Shown: piece after piece, positions 16,114 through 26,607 of the stretch | Layout of the letters: each line of letters starts with the position of its first letter | Numbering within the stretch: the first letter of the stretch is position 1 | From: Pseudomonadota bacterium | Lineage (GTDB): Bacteria > Pseudomonadota > Gammaproteobacteria > Burkholderiales > Rhodocyclaceae | Length of the DNA: 64,000 nt | Direction: 5' to 3' | Assembly (NCBI GenBank): GCA_008501585.1 | Contig: QQUN01000046.1 | Coordinates: forward strand, 1 to 64,000 | Notes under the pieces: generated by a model | Databases searched by the model: none | Told to the model about the DNA's origin: nothing | What the model saw: only the letters and a program-made list of their open reading frames with translations | Program-made: the position numbers and the translations under genes

Positions 16114-16890
16114 GTGAGCTACGAGAACATCCTGGTGGAAACGCGCGGCCGTGTCGGCCTCATCACCCTCAACCGGCCTAAGGCCCTCAACGCCCTCAAT
16201 GACGTGCTGGTCGACGAAGTCGGCGCCGCGCTGGACGCCTTCGAGTCGGACGACGCCATTGGCGCCATCGTCATCACCGGGTCCGAAAAAGCCTTCGCCG
16301 CCGGCGCCGACATCGGCGCCATGGCCAAGTTCTCGTACATGGACGCCTACCTGAGCGACTACATCACCCGCAACTGGGAGCGCGTCAAGACCTGCCGCAA
16401 GCCGATCATCGCGGCCGTTGCCGGTTATGCGCTGGGTGGTGGCTGCGAAATGGCCATGGCCTGCGACATCATCATCGCTGCCGACACCGCCAAGTTCGGC
16501 CAACCGGAAATCAAGCTCGGTATCCTGCCCGGCGCCGGCGGCACCCAGCGCCTGCCGCGCGCCGTCAGCAAGGCCAAGGCCATGGACATGTGCCTCACCG
16601 CCCGCATGATGGATGCCGAGGAAGCCGAGCGTGCCGGCCTGGTATCGCGCATCGTGCCCGCCGACAAGCTGCTCGACGAAGCCCTGGCCGCCGCCGAAAC
16701 CATTGCCGGCTTCTCGCTGCCGGTGGTCATGATGATCAAGGAATCGGTCAACCGGGCCTACGAGTCCGGCCTCTCCGAAGGCCTGCTCTTCGAGCGCCGC
16801 GTGTTCCACTCGGCCTTCGCCCTGGACGACCAGAAAGAAGGCATGGCCGCCTTTGTCGAGAAGCGGGCCCCCGACTTCAAGCACCGCTGA
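16114..16890 (+). CDS. Enoyl-CoA hydratase (crotonase family)
   Basis: This 258-residue enzyme adds water to trans-2-enoyl-CoA in fatty acid, butyrate or phenylacetate breakdown and is cytoplasmic. The oxyanion-hole segment is [10 protein letters not shown], and the two catalytic glutamates are in [11 protein letters not shown] and [18 protein letters not shown]. The C-terminus ([12 protein letters not shown]) is typical of FadB1/PaaF-type short-chain hydratases. Translation begins at GTG 16114 behind a clear AAGGAG (16101-16106). The nearby phasin suggests a link to hydroxyacyl-CoA/PHA metabolism, but the exact substrate cannot be told. Confidence 0.9.
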   Translation: MSYENILVETRGRVGLITLNRPKALNALNDVLVDEVGAALDAFESDDAIGAIVITGSEKAFAAGADIGAMAKFSYMDAYLSDYITRNWERVKTCRKPIIAAVAGYALGGGCEMAMACDIIIAADTAKFGQPEIKLGILPGAGGTQRLPRAVSKAKAMDMCLTARMMDAEEAERAGLVSRIVPADKLLDEALAAAETIAGFSLPVVMMIKESVNRAYESGLSEGLLFERRVFHSAFALDDQKEGMAAFVEKRAPDFKHR

Positions 16891-17133
16891 TCCCCCCGGG
16901 GCCGGCCACGCCGCCGGCCCCGCCCCCCCCCTGGCCAGGCCGCACCCCGCGGCACGCCAGCGCGCCGTCACACCCCGGCAACATCCTGCTGACACACTGC
17001 AGCAGCGCCGCCCGACCTGCATACCCGCCCGACCCAAAAGCAGCGCAAACACGCGTTTGAAACGCGCTCTGCAAGCGCATGTTTTGTATCAATTATTTTC
17101 CACACACCCCGGTTGTGCGTCGCAACATCCCGG

Positions 17134-17161
17134 TTGACATCCGAATTTCCACGCCTATAAT
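17134..17161 (+). promoter_or_regulatory. Strong sigma-70 promoter of the phasin gene
   Basis: A consensus -35 TTGACA (17134-17139) and consensus -10 TATAAT (17156-17161) are separated by 16 bp, with a leader of about 50 nt to the phasin ATG. Such a perfect pair is rare in this GC-rich window and fits very high expression. The 327-bp gap between the hydratase and phasin genes otherwise holds a small palindrome (CGCGTT-TGA-AACGCG near 17050) and no gene that I can support. Confidence 0.85.
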
Positions 17162-17217
17162 CCGAACCATGACGCATCGCAGCATTTTGTGATCATCACT
17201 TAACTCAGGAGAAACCC

Positions 17218-17778
17218 ATGTTCGCGACCCCCGAGCAATTCGCCGCCACCAACAAGGCCAACATCGAAACCGTGCTGACCCTGGCCAATGCCGCCTTCGC
17301 CAGCGCCGAGCGTCTGGCCGCCCTGAACCTGAACACCGCCCGCGTCTTCCTGGAAGACGGCGTGGCCAACACCAAGGCCCTGATGGCCGTCAAGGATGCG
17401 CAGGAGTTCGTGACCCTGCAGAGCACCCTGGCTCAGCCGGCTGTCGAAAAGATGGTTGCCTACGCTCGCAGCGTTTACGAAATCGCCACCCAGAGCCAGG
17501 ACGAAGTGTCCAAGCTGATGGAAGGCCAGATCGCTGAAGTGAACAAGGGCGTTGCCGAAGCGCTGGACAAGGCTGCCAAGTCCGCTCCCGCCGGCTCCGA
17601 CGTGGCCGTGGCTGCCGTCAAGTCCGCCATCGCCGCTGCCAACTCGGCCTACGACAGCATGAACAAGGCTGCCAAGCAGGTTGCCGAGATCGCCGAAGCC
17701 AACGTTGCCGCTGCCACCAGCGCCACCGTCAAGGCTGTGGGCACCGCCCAGAAAGCCGGCGCCAAGAAAGCTGCCTGA
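17218..17778 (+). CDS. Phasin (PHA granule-associated protein, PhaP family)
   Basis: This 186-residue protein is almost entirely helical and rich in Ala and Lys. It opens with FATPEQFAATNKANIETVLTL and ends in an Ala/Lys-rich tail (AGAKKAA), matching the phasin_2/PhaP family of betaproteobacteria. Phasins coat polyhydroxyalkanoate granules and control their number and size. No membrane segment or signal is present. An AGGAG site precedes the ATG, a near-consensus promoter lies upstream and a strong terminator lies downstream, so it is probably a monocistronic, abundant transcript. Confidence 0.93.
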   Translation: MFATPEQFAATNKANIETVLTLANAAFASAERLAALNLNTARVFLEDGVANTKALMAVKDAQEFVTLQSTLAQPAVEKMVAYARSVYEIATQSQDEVSKLMEGQIAEVNKGVAEALDKAAKSAPAGSDVAVAAVKSAIAAANSAYDSMNKAAKQVAEIAEANVAAATSATVKAVGTAQKAGAKKAA

Positions 17779-17799
17779 TCGGCAACTGACTTGATGTCG

Positions 17800-17829
17800 A
17801 AAGACCCCGCCTCGGCGGGGTCTTTTTTT
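17800..17829 (+). terminator. Rho-independent terminator after the phasin gene
   Basis: GACCCCGC (17803-17810), loop CTCG, GCGGGGTC (17815-17822), then a run of T. The stem is perfect at 8 bp and extends into AA/TT pairs. Between this terminator and the end of the leftward plsC gene (17830-18090) I see no supportable gene or signal. Confidence 0.93.
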
Positions 17830-18090
17830 ATCTGTCCGTCACGCGGCAGGCGCCGGCTGATGACACCACATCGCCACCGGCTGAGCCTCTGCCGATCCGG
17901 TGCGCGGTCACGCCGGCAACCGCAGGCTCAGAGCCTGAGCGTTTTTCGGGCGCGGCCGAGCGGCGCACCAAAGACGGTCTGATCGAGGCGCACAGCACAA
18001 CCATGGCTCGGGCGATGGCGAGCGTTGGCAACGATGAACAGGCCGTCGTTGGGGGCGACGAGCGGACATCAACGAAAGACGCTCTGGCGC

Positions 18091-18834
18091 TCAGGCCGTC
18101 CCCTGCACGGAGTCGTCAGGATAGTGCGCCGGGAACAGGCGACGCATTTCGCCTTCAATCCACGCCTCGGCGCGCCGGTTGACCTCATCGGGCGTCAGGC
18201 CGGCCGGATCGATCGCCGGGCCGATACTCACCACGATCTCGCCCGGTTGCTTGATGAAGGCATTGCGGCGCCAGCAGTCGCCCGCATTGTGCGCCACCGG
18301 CAATACCGGCACACCGGCCTTGGTGCTCAGCCAGGCACCCCCCGGCTTGTAGCGGCGCGTCTCGCCCGGCGCGACCCGCGTGCCTTCGGGAAACACCACG
18401 ACGTAGAAGCCCTCGCTCAGGCGCGCCTTGCCCTGCTCGGTGACCTGGCTGAGTGCATCCTTGCCGGCCGCACGGTCAATGGCGATGTTCGGCATCTTGC
18501 CCAGGCCCCAGCCAAAGAACGGCAGGCGGAGCAGCTCGCGCTTGAGCACGAAACAGATCGGCGGCAGGATGCGTTGCAGCGCGATGGTCTCCCACGCCGA
18601 CTGGTGCTTGCACAGCACCACGCACGGCTCGGCCGGAATATGCTCGGCGCCGATCACGCGATGGCGAATGCCCAGCAAGTGACGGATGAACCACATGGCG
18701 ATGGTCGTCCAGCCGCCGATGAGGCGGTAGCGCATCTGCGGCGGCAGCGGCGTGCTGAGCATGCCGACCAGCGCAAACACCGGGGTGATGAAGACCAGCA
18801 CGACAGCAAACAGGGTGGAACGAATCAGGGGCAT
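18091..18834 (-). CDS. plsC: 1-acyl-sn-glycerol-3-phosphate acyltransferase
   Basis: This 247-residue membrane-associated enzyme acylates lysophosphatidic acid to phosphatidic acid in phospholipid synthesis. One or two N-terminal hydrophobic helices (LFAVVLVFITPVFALVGML) precede the PlsC domain. The motif I histidine is in CKHQSAWET, i.e. an H-x4-E variant of the usual H-x4-D. Motif III is FPEGTRVAPGE and motif IV is PVLPVAHNAG. It starts 7 bp after gmhB and is the last gene of the glyQ-glyS-gmhB-plsC run. An upstream in-frame start was rejected because it lies inside gmhB. Confidence 0.88.
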   Translation of the reverse strand: MPLIRSTLFAVVLVFITPVFALVGMLSTPLPPQMRYRLIGGWTTIAMWFIRHLLGIRHRVIGAEHIPAEPCVVLCKHQSAWETIALQRILPPICFVLKRELLRLPFFGWGLGKMPNIAIDRAAGKDALSQVTEQGKARLSEGFYVVVFPEGTRVAPGETRRYKPGGAWLSTKAGVPVLPVAHNAGDCWRRNAFIKQPGEIVVSIGPAIDPAGLTPDEVNRRAEAWIEGEMRRLFPAHYPDDSVQGTA

Positions 18835-18841
18835 GGCCGGC

Positions 18842-19378
18842 TCAGTCCAGCAAAAGGGTGTCCACCACGGCGGACAGGTCGGGGAAGATCTGCGTTTCGG
18901 GCGGCAGCGCCGGGTCGTCGCGGGTTCGCTCGCCCTTGCCGGTGAGCACCAGATACGTCTGGCAGCCCACCGCCCGGCCGGCCTGCAGGTCGCGCAGGCT
19001 GTCGCCAACGACAGGCACACCGTTCAGGTCCACATTGAAACGGGCCTCGATCTGCTTGAGCAGCCCGGGCTTGGGCTTGCGGCAGTCGCAGGTGGAATCG
19101 GCCGCATGGGGGCAGAAAAAGATGGCGTCCAGCCGCCCGCCGACCTGGGCCAGCGCATCGACCATCTTGGCGTGGATGGCGTTGAGCGTATCCATGCCGA
19201 ACAGGCCACGGCCCACGCCGGACTGGTTGGAGGCCAGCACCACCCGCCAGCCCGACTGGTTGAGCCGGGCAATGGCTTCGAGCGAACCGGGAATGGGGAT
19301 CCACTCCTCGGGCGACTTGATGAACTGGTCGGAGTCCTGGTTGATGACGCCATCCCGATCAAGAATGATCATTTTCAT
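18842..19378 (-). CDS. gmhB: D-glycero-beta-D-manno-heptose-1,7-bisphosphate 7-phosphatase
   Basis: This 178-residue HAD-superfamily phosphatase acts in the ADP-heptose pathway for the LPS inner core. The nucleophile motif is ILDRDGVIN (DxDGxxN). The substrate-specificity loop is SNQSGVGRG, the zinc site is CPHAADSTCDC, and the motif III/IV region is RKPKPGLL with GDSLRDLQAG. The length matches GmhB. In betaproteobacteria this gene commonly sits between glyS and plsC, as here. Confidence 0.94.
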   Translation of the reverse strand: MKMIILDRDGVINQDSDQFIKSPEEWIPIPGSLEAIARLNQSGWRVVLASNQSGVGRGLFGMDTLNAIHAKMVDALAQVGGRLDAIFFCPHAADSTCDCRKPKPGLLKQIEARFNVDLNGVPVVGDSLRDLQAGRAVGCQTYLVLTGKGERTRDDPALPPETQIFPDLSAVVDTLLLD

Positions 19379-19406
19379 GCGCGCGCCTCCCGGTCGGCGA
19401 TGCGTC

Positions 19407-21490
19407 TCAGACCGACAGCCGCGACAGGTCGGCCACGCGGTTCATGTGCCGTGCCAGCGCAGCCAGCAGGGCCAGGCGATTGGCCCGGATCAGCGGCTCC
19501 TCGGCCATCACCATGACATCTTCGAAGAAGCGGTCCACCGCCGCACGCAAGCCGGCGAGCACACGCAGGGCTTCGGCGTCGTCTTCATTGTCGAAGCAGG
19601 CCGTCACCTGCGGCGAGATCTGGTTGAGCTGTTCGAACAGCGCCTTCTCGGCCGGCTCCTGCAACAGGGTCACATCCGGCTCGCCCGGTGCCACATCGGT
19701 TTTCTTCAGGATGTTGACAATGCGCTTGTTGGCCGCGGCCAGCGCCTCGGCTTCGGGCAGGGCACGGAAGGCAGCCACTGCGGCCAGGCGCGCCGGCACC
19801 CGGTCGATGCGCATCGGGTTGAGCGCCAGCACGGCGTCGATTTCCTCGGCGGCGTGGCCGGCTTCGCGCAGCAGATGGCGCAGGCGATCCTGCATGAAGC
19901 CGAGCAGCGCCTCGGGCACCGGCTCGGAGAGCTGAGCGGCGCCAAAGCCATGGACGGCGTCGGCCACCAGCGCCGACAGGTCGAGCGGCAGCGGGGTTTC
20001 CATCAGGATGCGCAGCACGCCGAGCGCCGCGCGGCGCAGGCCGAAGGGGTCCTTGTCGCCGGTCGGCACCTGGCCGATGCCGAAGAAGCCGACCAGCGCG
20101 TCGAGCTTGTCGGCCAGCGCCACGGCGGCGGCGACATTGCCCTGCGGCAGCGCGTCGCCGGCAAAGCGCGGCTGGTAGTGCGCCTGCACCGCGTTGGCGA
20201 CCACCTCGCCCTCGCCGTCATTGAGCGCGTAGTAACGGCCCATGATGCCCTGCAGTTCGGGGAACTCGCCGACCATGTCGGTGACCAGGTCGGCCTTGGC
20301 CAGGCGGGCGGCGCGGCGGGCGGCGGCCTCGTCGGCGCCCAGGCGGGCAGCAATCTTGCCGGCCAGCGCCTCGAGGCGCTCGACCCGGCTCAGCACACTG
20401 CCCAGTTTGTTGTGATAGACCACATTGCCCAGGCGCTCGATACGCGCGGCCAGCGGCTGCTTGCGGTCGGTCTCGAAGAAGAACCGGGCATCGGCCAGGC
20501 GCGGGCGCACCACCCGCTGGTTGCCGGTGATGATGTTCGACGGATCCTGCGGATGCATGTTCGAGACGATCAGGAAGCGGTTGAGCAGCTTGCCCTGCGC
20601 ATCGAACAGCGGGAAGTATTTCTGGTTGGCGCGCATGGTGAGGATCAGGCATTCCTGCGGCACGGCCAGGAAGTCGGCCTCGAACTCGCCCACGTACACC
20701 GTGGGGTGTTCGACCAGCGCGGCCACTTCGTCGAGCAGGTCGGCGTAGTCGGCCAGGCTGGCATTCTGCACCGCCGCTTCGGCGGTCAGCTGCGCGTCGA
20801 TGTTGGCGCGGCGCTCGTCGAAGTTGGGGATCACCTTGCCTTCGGCCAGCAGCGTCGCCTCATAGGCGTCGGCGTTGGCCACCGCCAGCTCGCCGCGGCT
20901 CATGAAGCGGTGGCCCATGGTCACGTTGCCGGCGTCGAGGTCGAGCACCCGGCCCGGCACCACACGGTCGCCGTGCATCAGGATGAGCTTGTGCACCGGG
21001 CGCACGAATTGCGCCTCACCGGCGCCCCAGCGCATCACCTTGGGAATCGGCAGCGCCTTGACGGCAATGCCGACCACTTCGGACAGCACCGCGTCGAGGC
21101 TCGCTCCCGGCACCAGGCTGGTATAGAACAGCGCCTCGGCCTTGCCGTCCATGCGGCGCTCGAACTTGGCGATCTCGGCCATGTCGATGCCCTTGGCTTC
21201 GAGCTTTTTCAGCAGCGGCGCCTTGGGCGTGCCGTCGGCCTCCAGCGCCACGGCGACGGGCATCAGCTTTTCGGTCACTTCACGCGCCGCGGCGGTGTCG
21301 CGCACGCCGGCGATGGTCACCGCCAGGCGGCGCGGCGAGGCAAACGGCCGGCAGGCGGCGTTGGCATCGGCCAGCCCGCGGGCGACCAGTTCTTCCAGAA
21401 TGCAGCGGGCGAAGGTCTCGCCCAGGCGCGGCAGGGCCTTGGGCGGCAGTTCTTCGGTGAGCAGCTCGACGAGCAGGGTCGCGTTGGACA

Positions 21491-21491
<1 letters not shown>
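19407..21491 (-). CDS. glyS: Glycyl-tRNA synthetase beta subunit
   Basis: The protein has 694 residues. It opens with [19 protein letters not shown], the hallmark N-terminus of GlyS, and contains an HD-like region and a C-terminal anticodon-binding DALR-like domain ([20 protein letters not shown]). With GlyQ it forms the alpha2-beta2 enzyme that charges tRNA-Gly. The ATG at 21491 overlaps the glyQ stop as TGATG. A GTG one codon upstream is an alternative. Confidence 0.97.
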
Positions 21492-22417
<926 letters not shown>

Positions 22418-22551
22418 GAGCTTGGCGGCCGGGCGAGGGCCGCAAGAGAAGCAAAACGCCGATTTTACTGGCTAAACGCCCGATGTCGAAGCGCGATCGT
22501 GCCTTTTGTCATGAGCGGGCATCCAGCAGGGCCAAAATGCCGGCGCCGCGC

Positions 22552-24024
22552 TCATCGACGCCAGCGCCGCCACACCGCCGGCAGCATCGCCAGCACGGCC
22601 AGTCCCAGCGCCAGCGCATCGCCCCAGCGCAGGTAGGGCGTCAGCCCGGTCATGCCCTGCACCGGCACGGTGAGCACGTCGCGGGTGAAGGGCGCGAGCA
22701 CGCCGAGCACTGCCCCATCGGGCCCGATGGCCGCGGTCATGCCGGTATTGGTGGCGCGCAGCATCGGCCGGCCGGTCTCCATGGCGCGCACCCGGGCAAT
22801 CTGCAGATGCTGCGGCTGGGCGAAGGAGTCGCCGTACCAGGCCAGGTTCGACAGGTTCACCAGAATGCTCGCCTCGCCCGCGCGGCGGCGAATCTCCTCG
22901 CCAAAGGTGTCTTCGTAGCAGATGTTCAGCGCCAGGCGCTGACCGGCCAGCTGCATCAGCGGCTGATCCGGCGCGCCGCTGGTCTGGTCCGACATCGGGA
23001 TCTTGGCCAGCTCGTAGAACCAGTCGAAGCTCGGCGGCGAATACTCGCCAAAAGGCACCAGGTGCTGCTTGGCATAGCGCTGCGAGGCCGATTGCCCGAG
23101 GCTCATCGCCGCGTTGTAGATATGGCCTTCGGCGTCACGCATGAACACGCCGACGATGGCGTCGCCACCATGCCGCGCCGCGCTGGCCGCCATCTGCGCC
23201 AGGTAGCCCGCGGGCAGGCGGTCGGCCAGCATGGGCAGGGTCGATTCGGGCAGCACCACCAGCTGGGCCGGATGCGTGCGCACCAGCTCCAGGTTCAGGT
23301 CGAGCCAGTGCTGCAGGCGCTCGGGCTGCCACTTGAGGTCCTGCTCGATGTTCGTCTGCACCAGGGCCGCGGTGATCGACTCGCCGTCGGGCACCGTCCA
23401 CACCACCGAGCGCAGCCCCTGGCCAAGGCCGAGCACCAGTACGGCCGACACCACCCACGGCGTCAGCCGGCCCGGCCCGCGCTGGATCACGATCCCCAGC
23501 CCGGCCGCCAGCATGGCCACCAGCGCACTGACGCCATACACCCCGAGCACCGGGAAGAAGCCGGCGAGCGGGCTTGGCGGGGTCTGCGAATAGCCGATGG
23601 CCAGCCACGGAAAGCCGGTCAGCACCCAGCCGCGCAGCCACTCGGTGAGCGCCCACAGGCCGCCGGCGAGCAGCGCGTCACGGGCCGAGCGGCCACTGCG
23701 CCAGCGCACGAACAGCGCACCGGCCAGCGCGGGCCACAGCGCCAGGTAGGCGCAGAACAAAAAGATGCTGAACCCGGCCAGCACCGAGGGCATGCCGCCG
23801 AACTGGTGCAAGGCCACATACAGCCACGACACCCCGCCGAGGAACGCGCCCAGCCCCCAGGCCAGGCCGATGGCAAAGCCGTTGCCGGCATGGCGCTGGC
23901 GCGCCAACAGGCCGAACAGGATCGCCAGGCTGAGCAGCGTGGCCGGAAACAGCTGGAACGGCGCGAAGCCGAGGACCGAGACGATGCCGGCGAGCATCGC
24001 CCCTGCAGGCAGGCGAAGACGCAT
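22552..24024 (-). CDS. lnt: Apolipoprotein N-acyltransferase
   Basis: This 490-residue inner-membrane enzyme adds the third acyl chain to lipoproteins. There are six or more N-terminal helices and a periplasmic nitrilase domain. The catalytic triad is visible: Glu in VVLPESTLPML, Lys in YAKQHLVPFGEYSP and Cys in NICYEDTFGE. A final helix lies at the C-terminus. The ATG overlaps the ybeX stop as TGATG, as is usual in the ybeZYX-lnt operon. Confidence 0.96.
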   Translation of the reverse strand: MRLRLPAGAMLAGIVSVLGFAPFQLFPATLLSLAILFGLLARQRHAGNGFAIGLAWGLGAFLGGVSWLYVALHQFGGMPSVLAGFSIFLFCAYLALWPALAGALFVRWRSGRSARDALLAGGLWALTEWLRGWVLTGFPWLAIGYSQTPPSPLAGFFPVLGVYGVSALVAMLAAGLGIVIQRGPGRLTPWVVSAVLVLGLGQGLRSVVWTVPDGESITAALVQTNIEQDLKWQPERLQHWLDLNLELVRTHPAQLVVLPESTLPMLADRLPAGYLAQMAASAARHGGDAIVGVFMRDAEGHIYNAAMSLGQSASQRYAKQHLVPFGEYSPPSFDWFYELAKIPMSDQTSGAPDQPLMQLAGQRLALNICYEDTFGEEIRRRAGEASILVNLSNLAWYGDSFAQPQHLQIARVRAMETGRPMLRATNTGMTAAIGPDGAVLGVLAPFTRDVLTVPVQGMTGLTPYLRWGDALALGLAVLAMLPAVWRRWRR

Positions 24025-24866
24025 CAGGACTCCGCGGGCGCGGGTTTGGGACCGAGTTCGACCTGCAGGGTGTGTACCCGGCGACTGTCGGCGCGCAGCA
24101 CCTGGATGCGCAGACCATCGAGCTGGATCACCTCGCCGCGCTTGGGCAGGCGGCCGAGGTGGCGAATCACCAGACCGCCGATGGTGTCGCAGTCTTCTTC
24201 GCTGAAATCCCGGTTGAAGGCTTCGTTGAAGTCCTCGATTTCGGTGGTGGCCTTGACCCGGTAGCGGCCCTGCTGGTCGAGGCGGATGTTGTCTTCGACT
24301 TCATCGAAATCGAACTCGTCCTCGATGTCGCCGACGATCTGCTCGAGCACGTCCTCGATGGTCACCAGGCCGGCCACGCCGCCGTATTCGTCCACCACGA
24401 TGGCCATGTGGTTGCGGCTGACCCGGAACTCGCGCAGCAGCACGTTGAGGCGCTTGGACTCGGGCACGAACACCGCGGGGCGGAGCATGTCGCGCAGGTC
24501 GAACTCGCGCCCGGCAAAATAGCGCAGCAGATCCTTGGCCATGAGGATGCCGAGCACGTCGTCGCGGTTCTCGCCCACCACCGGAAAGCGCGAGTGGGCG
24601 GTGTCGATGACGCTGGTGGCGATGGTGTCCATTGGTGCGTCGAGGTGGATGATGTCCATCTGCGCACGCGGCACCATCACTTCACGCACCTGCATGTCGG
24701 AGACCTGCAGCGCACCTTCGATGATCGACAGGGCATCGGCATCGAGCAGGTTGCGCTCGAAGGCGGAGTGAAGCAGGCCGACGAGTTCGTCGCGGTCCTC
24801 CGGCTCGGGTGAGAGCAGGGCCGACAGGCGGTCAAGCAAACTAGGTCGACTCGGGGGGTTATCCAT
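24024..24866 (-). CDS. corC: CorC/YbeX-type CBS-domain protein
   Basis: This 280-residue soluble protein has an N-terminal helical part (LSPEPEDRDELVGLLHSAFE), two CBS domains (about 65-190; VMVPRAQMDIIHLDAP, VVDEYGGVAGLVTIEDVLEQ) and a CorC_HlyC transporter-associated domain at the C-terminus. It lacks the DUF21 membrane domain of the larger relatives. YbeX has been linked to magnesium/cobalt efflux and to ribosome metabolism; the mechanism is unsettled. Conserved order ybeY-ybeX-lnt supports the assignment. Confidence 0.93.
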   Translation of the reverse strand: MDNPPSRPSLLDRLSALLSPEPEDRDELVGLLHSAFERNLLDADALSIIEGALQVSDMQVREVMVPRAQMDIIHLDAPMDTIATSVIDTAHSRFPVVGENRDDVLGILMAKDLLRYFAGREFDLRDMLRPAVFVPESKRLNVLLREFRVSRNHMAIVVDEYGGVAGLVTIEDVLEQIVGDIEDEFDFDEVEDNIRLDQQGRYRVKATTEIEDFNEAFNRDFSEEDCDTIGGLVIRHLGRLPKRGEVIQLDGLRIQVLRADSRRVHTLQVELGPKPAPAES

Positions 24867-24911
24867 TCAGGGGGTCAGACTCACAACAGAAAAAACGGTT
24901 CGGTGATCGGC

Positions 24912-25628
24912 TTATTCGGCATACGGGTCGGGGTAGCCCAGGCTGGCGAGTATCTCGCGCTCCATCGCCTCCATGGCCTCGGCCTCGACCGGATCTTCAT
25001 GGTCCATGCCTTGCAGGTGGAGCATGCCATGCACCACCAGGTGCGCCAGATGGGCGGTCAGCGACTTGCCCTGGGCTTCGGCCTCGCGCACCACCACCGG
25101 CAGGCAGATCACCACGTCGCCCGTCAGCGCCCCGTCCGTCTCATCGTAGACGAAGGTCAGCACATTGGTGGCGTAATCCTTGTCGCGGAAGTCGGCATTG
25201 AGCTTGCGCCCCTCGGCCTCGCCCACCCAGCGCAGGGTGACATTCGCGTCGCGCATGAGCGCGGCATTCGCCCACTGGCGCAGCAGCTTCTTCTTCGGCC
25301 GCAGGCGCTTGCGCTCCTCCTCTTCCGGCACGGCATTCTGCACCGTAAGGGTCAGCGTCGGCTCGGGTTCATCGTCGAGATCGACCCCTTCCTCGAGCAC
25401 CGCGACATCCAGCATGACGAGGTTACAGGCACCGGGTTTCAGCGTGATGACGGGCACCCCTGCGGCGGCCTCGGCCTGCAGCTCGATGTCGCCCTCGTCG
25501 GCGAAGGGCAGGGCCAGCGTCAGCGAGCGGCCATCGGGCCAGCGCACGGTGATCGCCTCGGCCTTGAGCTCGCGGCTGCGCCCGCGGCTGTCGATGGCAT
25601 GGAAGGACGGCTGCTCATTCGTCGTCAT
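24912..25628 (-). CDS. ybeY: Endoribonuclease YbeY with N-terminal extension
   Basis: The protein has 238 residues, whereas the family is normally about 150-160. The C-terminal 150 residues are a standard Ybe[29 protein letters not shown], and the zinc motif [12 protein letters not shown]. YbeY matures 16S rRNA 3' ends and takes part in ribosome quality control. The first ~88 residues (for example [19 protein letters not shown] and [16 protein letters not shown]) have no counterpart that I recognise. An internal ATG at 25415 could give a shorter, near-normal protein but has no visible ribosome site. The long form overlaps the phoH stop by 14 bp, which is typical of coupled genes. Confidence 0.9.
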   Translation of the reverse strand: MTTNEQPSFHAIDSRGRSRELKAEAITVRWPDGRSLTLALPFADEGDIELQAEAAAGVPVITLKPGACNLVMLDVAVLEEGVDLDDEPEPTLTLTVQNAVPEEEERKRLRPKKKLLRQWANAALMRDANVTLRWVGEAEGRKLNADFRDKDYATNVLTFVYDETDGALTGDVVICLPVVVREAEAQGKSLTAHLAHLVVHGMLHLQGMDHEDPVEAEAMEAMEREILASLGYPDPYAE

Positions 25629-26607
25629 GGGGGGGCTCCGTTTTTTGCTCCCGCGCGGCCTTCTCGCGGCGTTTGTTCATCAGCTCGTAGGCTTCGACGA
25701 TACGCGCCACCAGCGGGTGGCGCACCACGTCTTCCTTGAGGAATTCGGTAAAGGCAATGCCGCGCACATTGGCCAGGATGTCGCAGGCCTCGCGCAGGCC
25801 GCTGCGCGTGCCGCGCGGCAGGTCGACCTGGGTCAGGTCGCCGGTGACCACGGCCTTGGCGCCAATGCCGATGCGGGTGAGGAACATCTTCATCTGCTCG
25901 GGCGTGGTGTTCTGCGCCTCGTCGAGGATGATGAAGGCCCGGTTGAGCGTGCGCCCGCGCATGAAGGCCAGCGGCGCGATCTCGATGATGCCGCGCTCGA
26001 ACAGCTTGCCCACCCGCTCGAAGCCGAGCAGGTCGTTGAGCGCGTCGTAGAGCGGACGCAGGTAGGGGTCGACCTTCTGTGTCAGGTCGCCCGGCAAAAA
26101 GCCCAGCCGCTCACCCGCCTCGACCGCCGGCCGGGTGAGGATGATGCGCTCGACATGCTCGCGCTCGAGCGCATCGACGGCGCTGGCCACGGCGAGAAAG
26201 GTCTTGCCCGTACCGGCCGGCCCGATGCCGAAGGTGATGTCGTATTCCTGGATCTGCTTGAGGTACTGCACCTGGCGCGGCGTGCGCCCGTGCAGGTCGG
26301 GCTTGCGGGTGAGCAGCGTCGGCGCGTTGTCGTGCAGTTCGCCGGCGTTGGCCAGCTCGATCAGCCCGAGCTGGATGTCATCCACGCTCAGGTGCTCGTT
26401 GGACTGCGCGTAGAAATGCTTGAGCGCGTTCACCGCCCGCTGCGCCTTGGCCGGCTGGCCGAGCAGCGTGAAATGCTCGCCGCGCCGGGCGATGGCGATA
26501 TCGTAGGCCGCCTCGATCTGGCGCAGGTTTTCGTCCAGGGTGCCGCACAGATTGACGAGCCGGGTGTTGTCCAGCGGCTCGAGTACCAGCTCCAGAGATT
26601 TTGCCAC
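25615..26607 (-). CDS. ybeZ: PhoH-like ATPase (YbeZ)
   Basis: This 330-residue P-loop ATPase/putative RNA helicase-like protein functions with YbeY. Walker A is [11 protein letters not shown], and the Walker B-like segment is [21 protein letters not shown], with [12 protein letters not shown] after it. An N-terminal KH-like region (about 20-90) matches YbeZ. The start abuts the miaB stop, and its 3' end overlaps ybeY. Confidence 0.95.
   Translation of the reverse strand: MAKSLELVLEPLDNTRLVNLCGTLDENLRQIEAAYDIAIARRGEHFTLLGQPAKAQRAVNALKHFYAQSNEHLSVDDIQLGLIELANAGELHDNAPTLLTRKPDLHGRTPRQVQYLKQIQEYDITFGIGPAGTGKTFLAVASAVDALEREHVERIILTRPAVEAGERLGFLPGDLTQKVDPYLRPLYDALNDLLGFERVGKLFERGIIEIAPLAFMRGRTLNRAFIILDEAQNTTPEQMKMFLTRIGIGAKAVVTGDLTQVDLPRGTRSGLREACDILANVRGIAFTEFLKEDVVRHPLVARIVEAYELMNKRREKAAREQKTEPPHDDE

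Noticed and set aside
17830-18090. Possible small genes between the phasin terminator and plsC
   Set aside because: Short Arg/Ser-rich frames on both strands, no ribosome sites and no recognisable domain.
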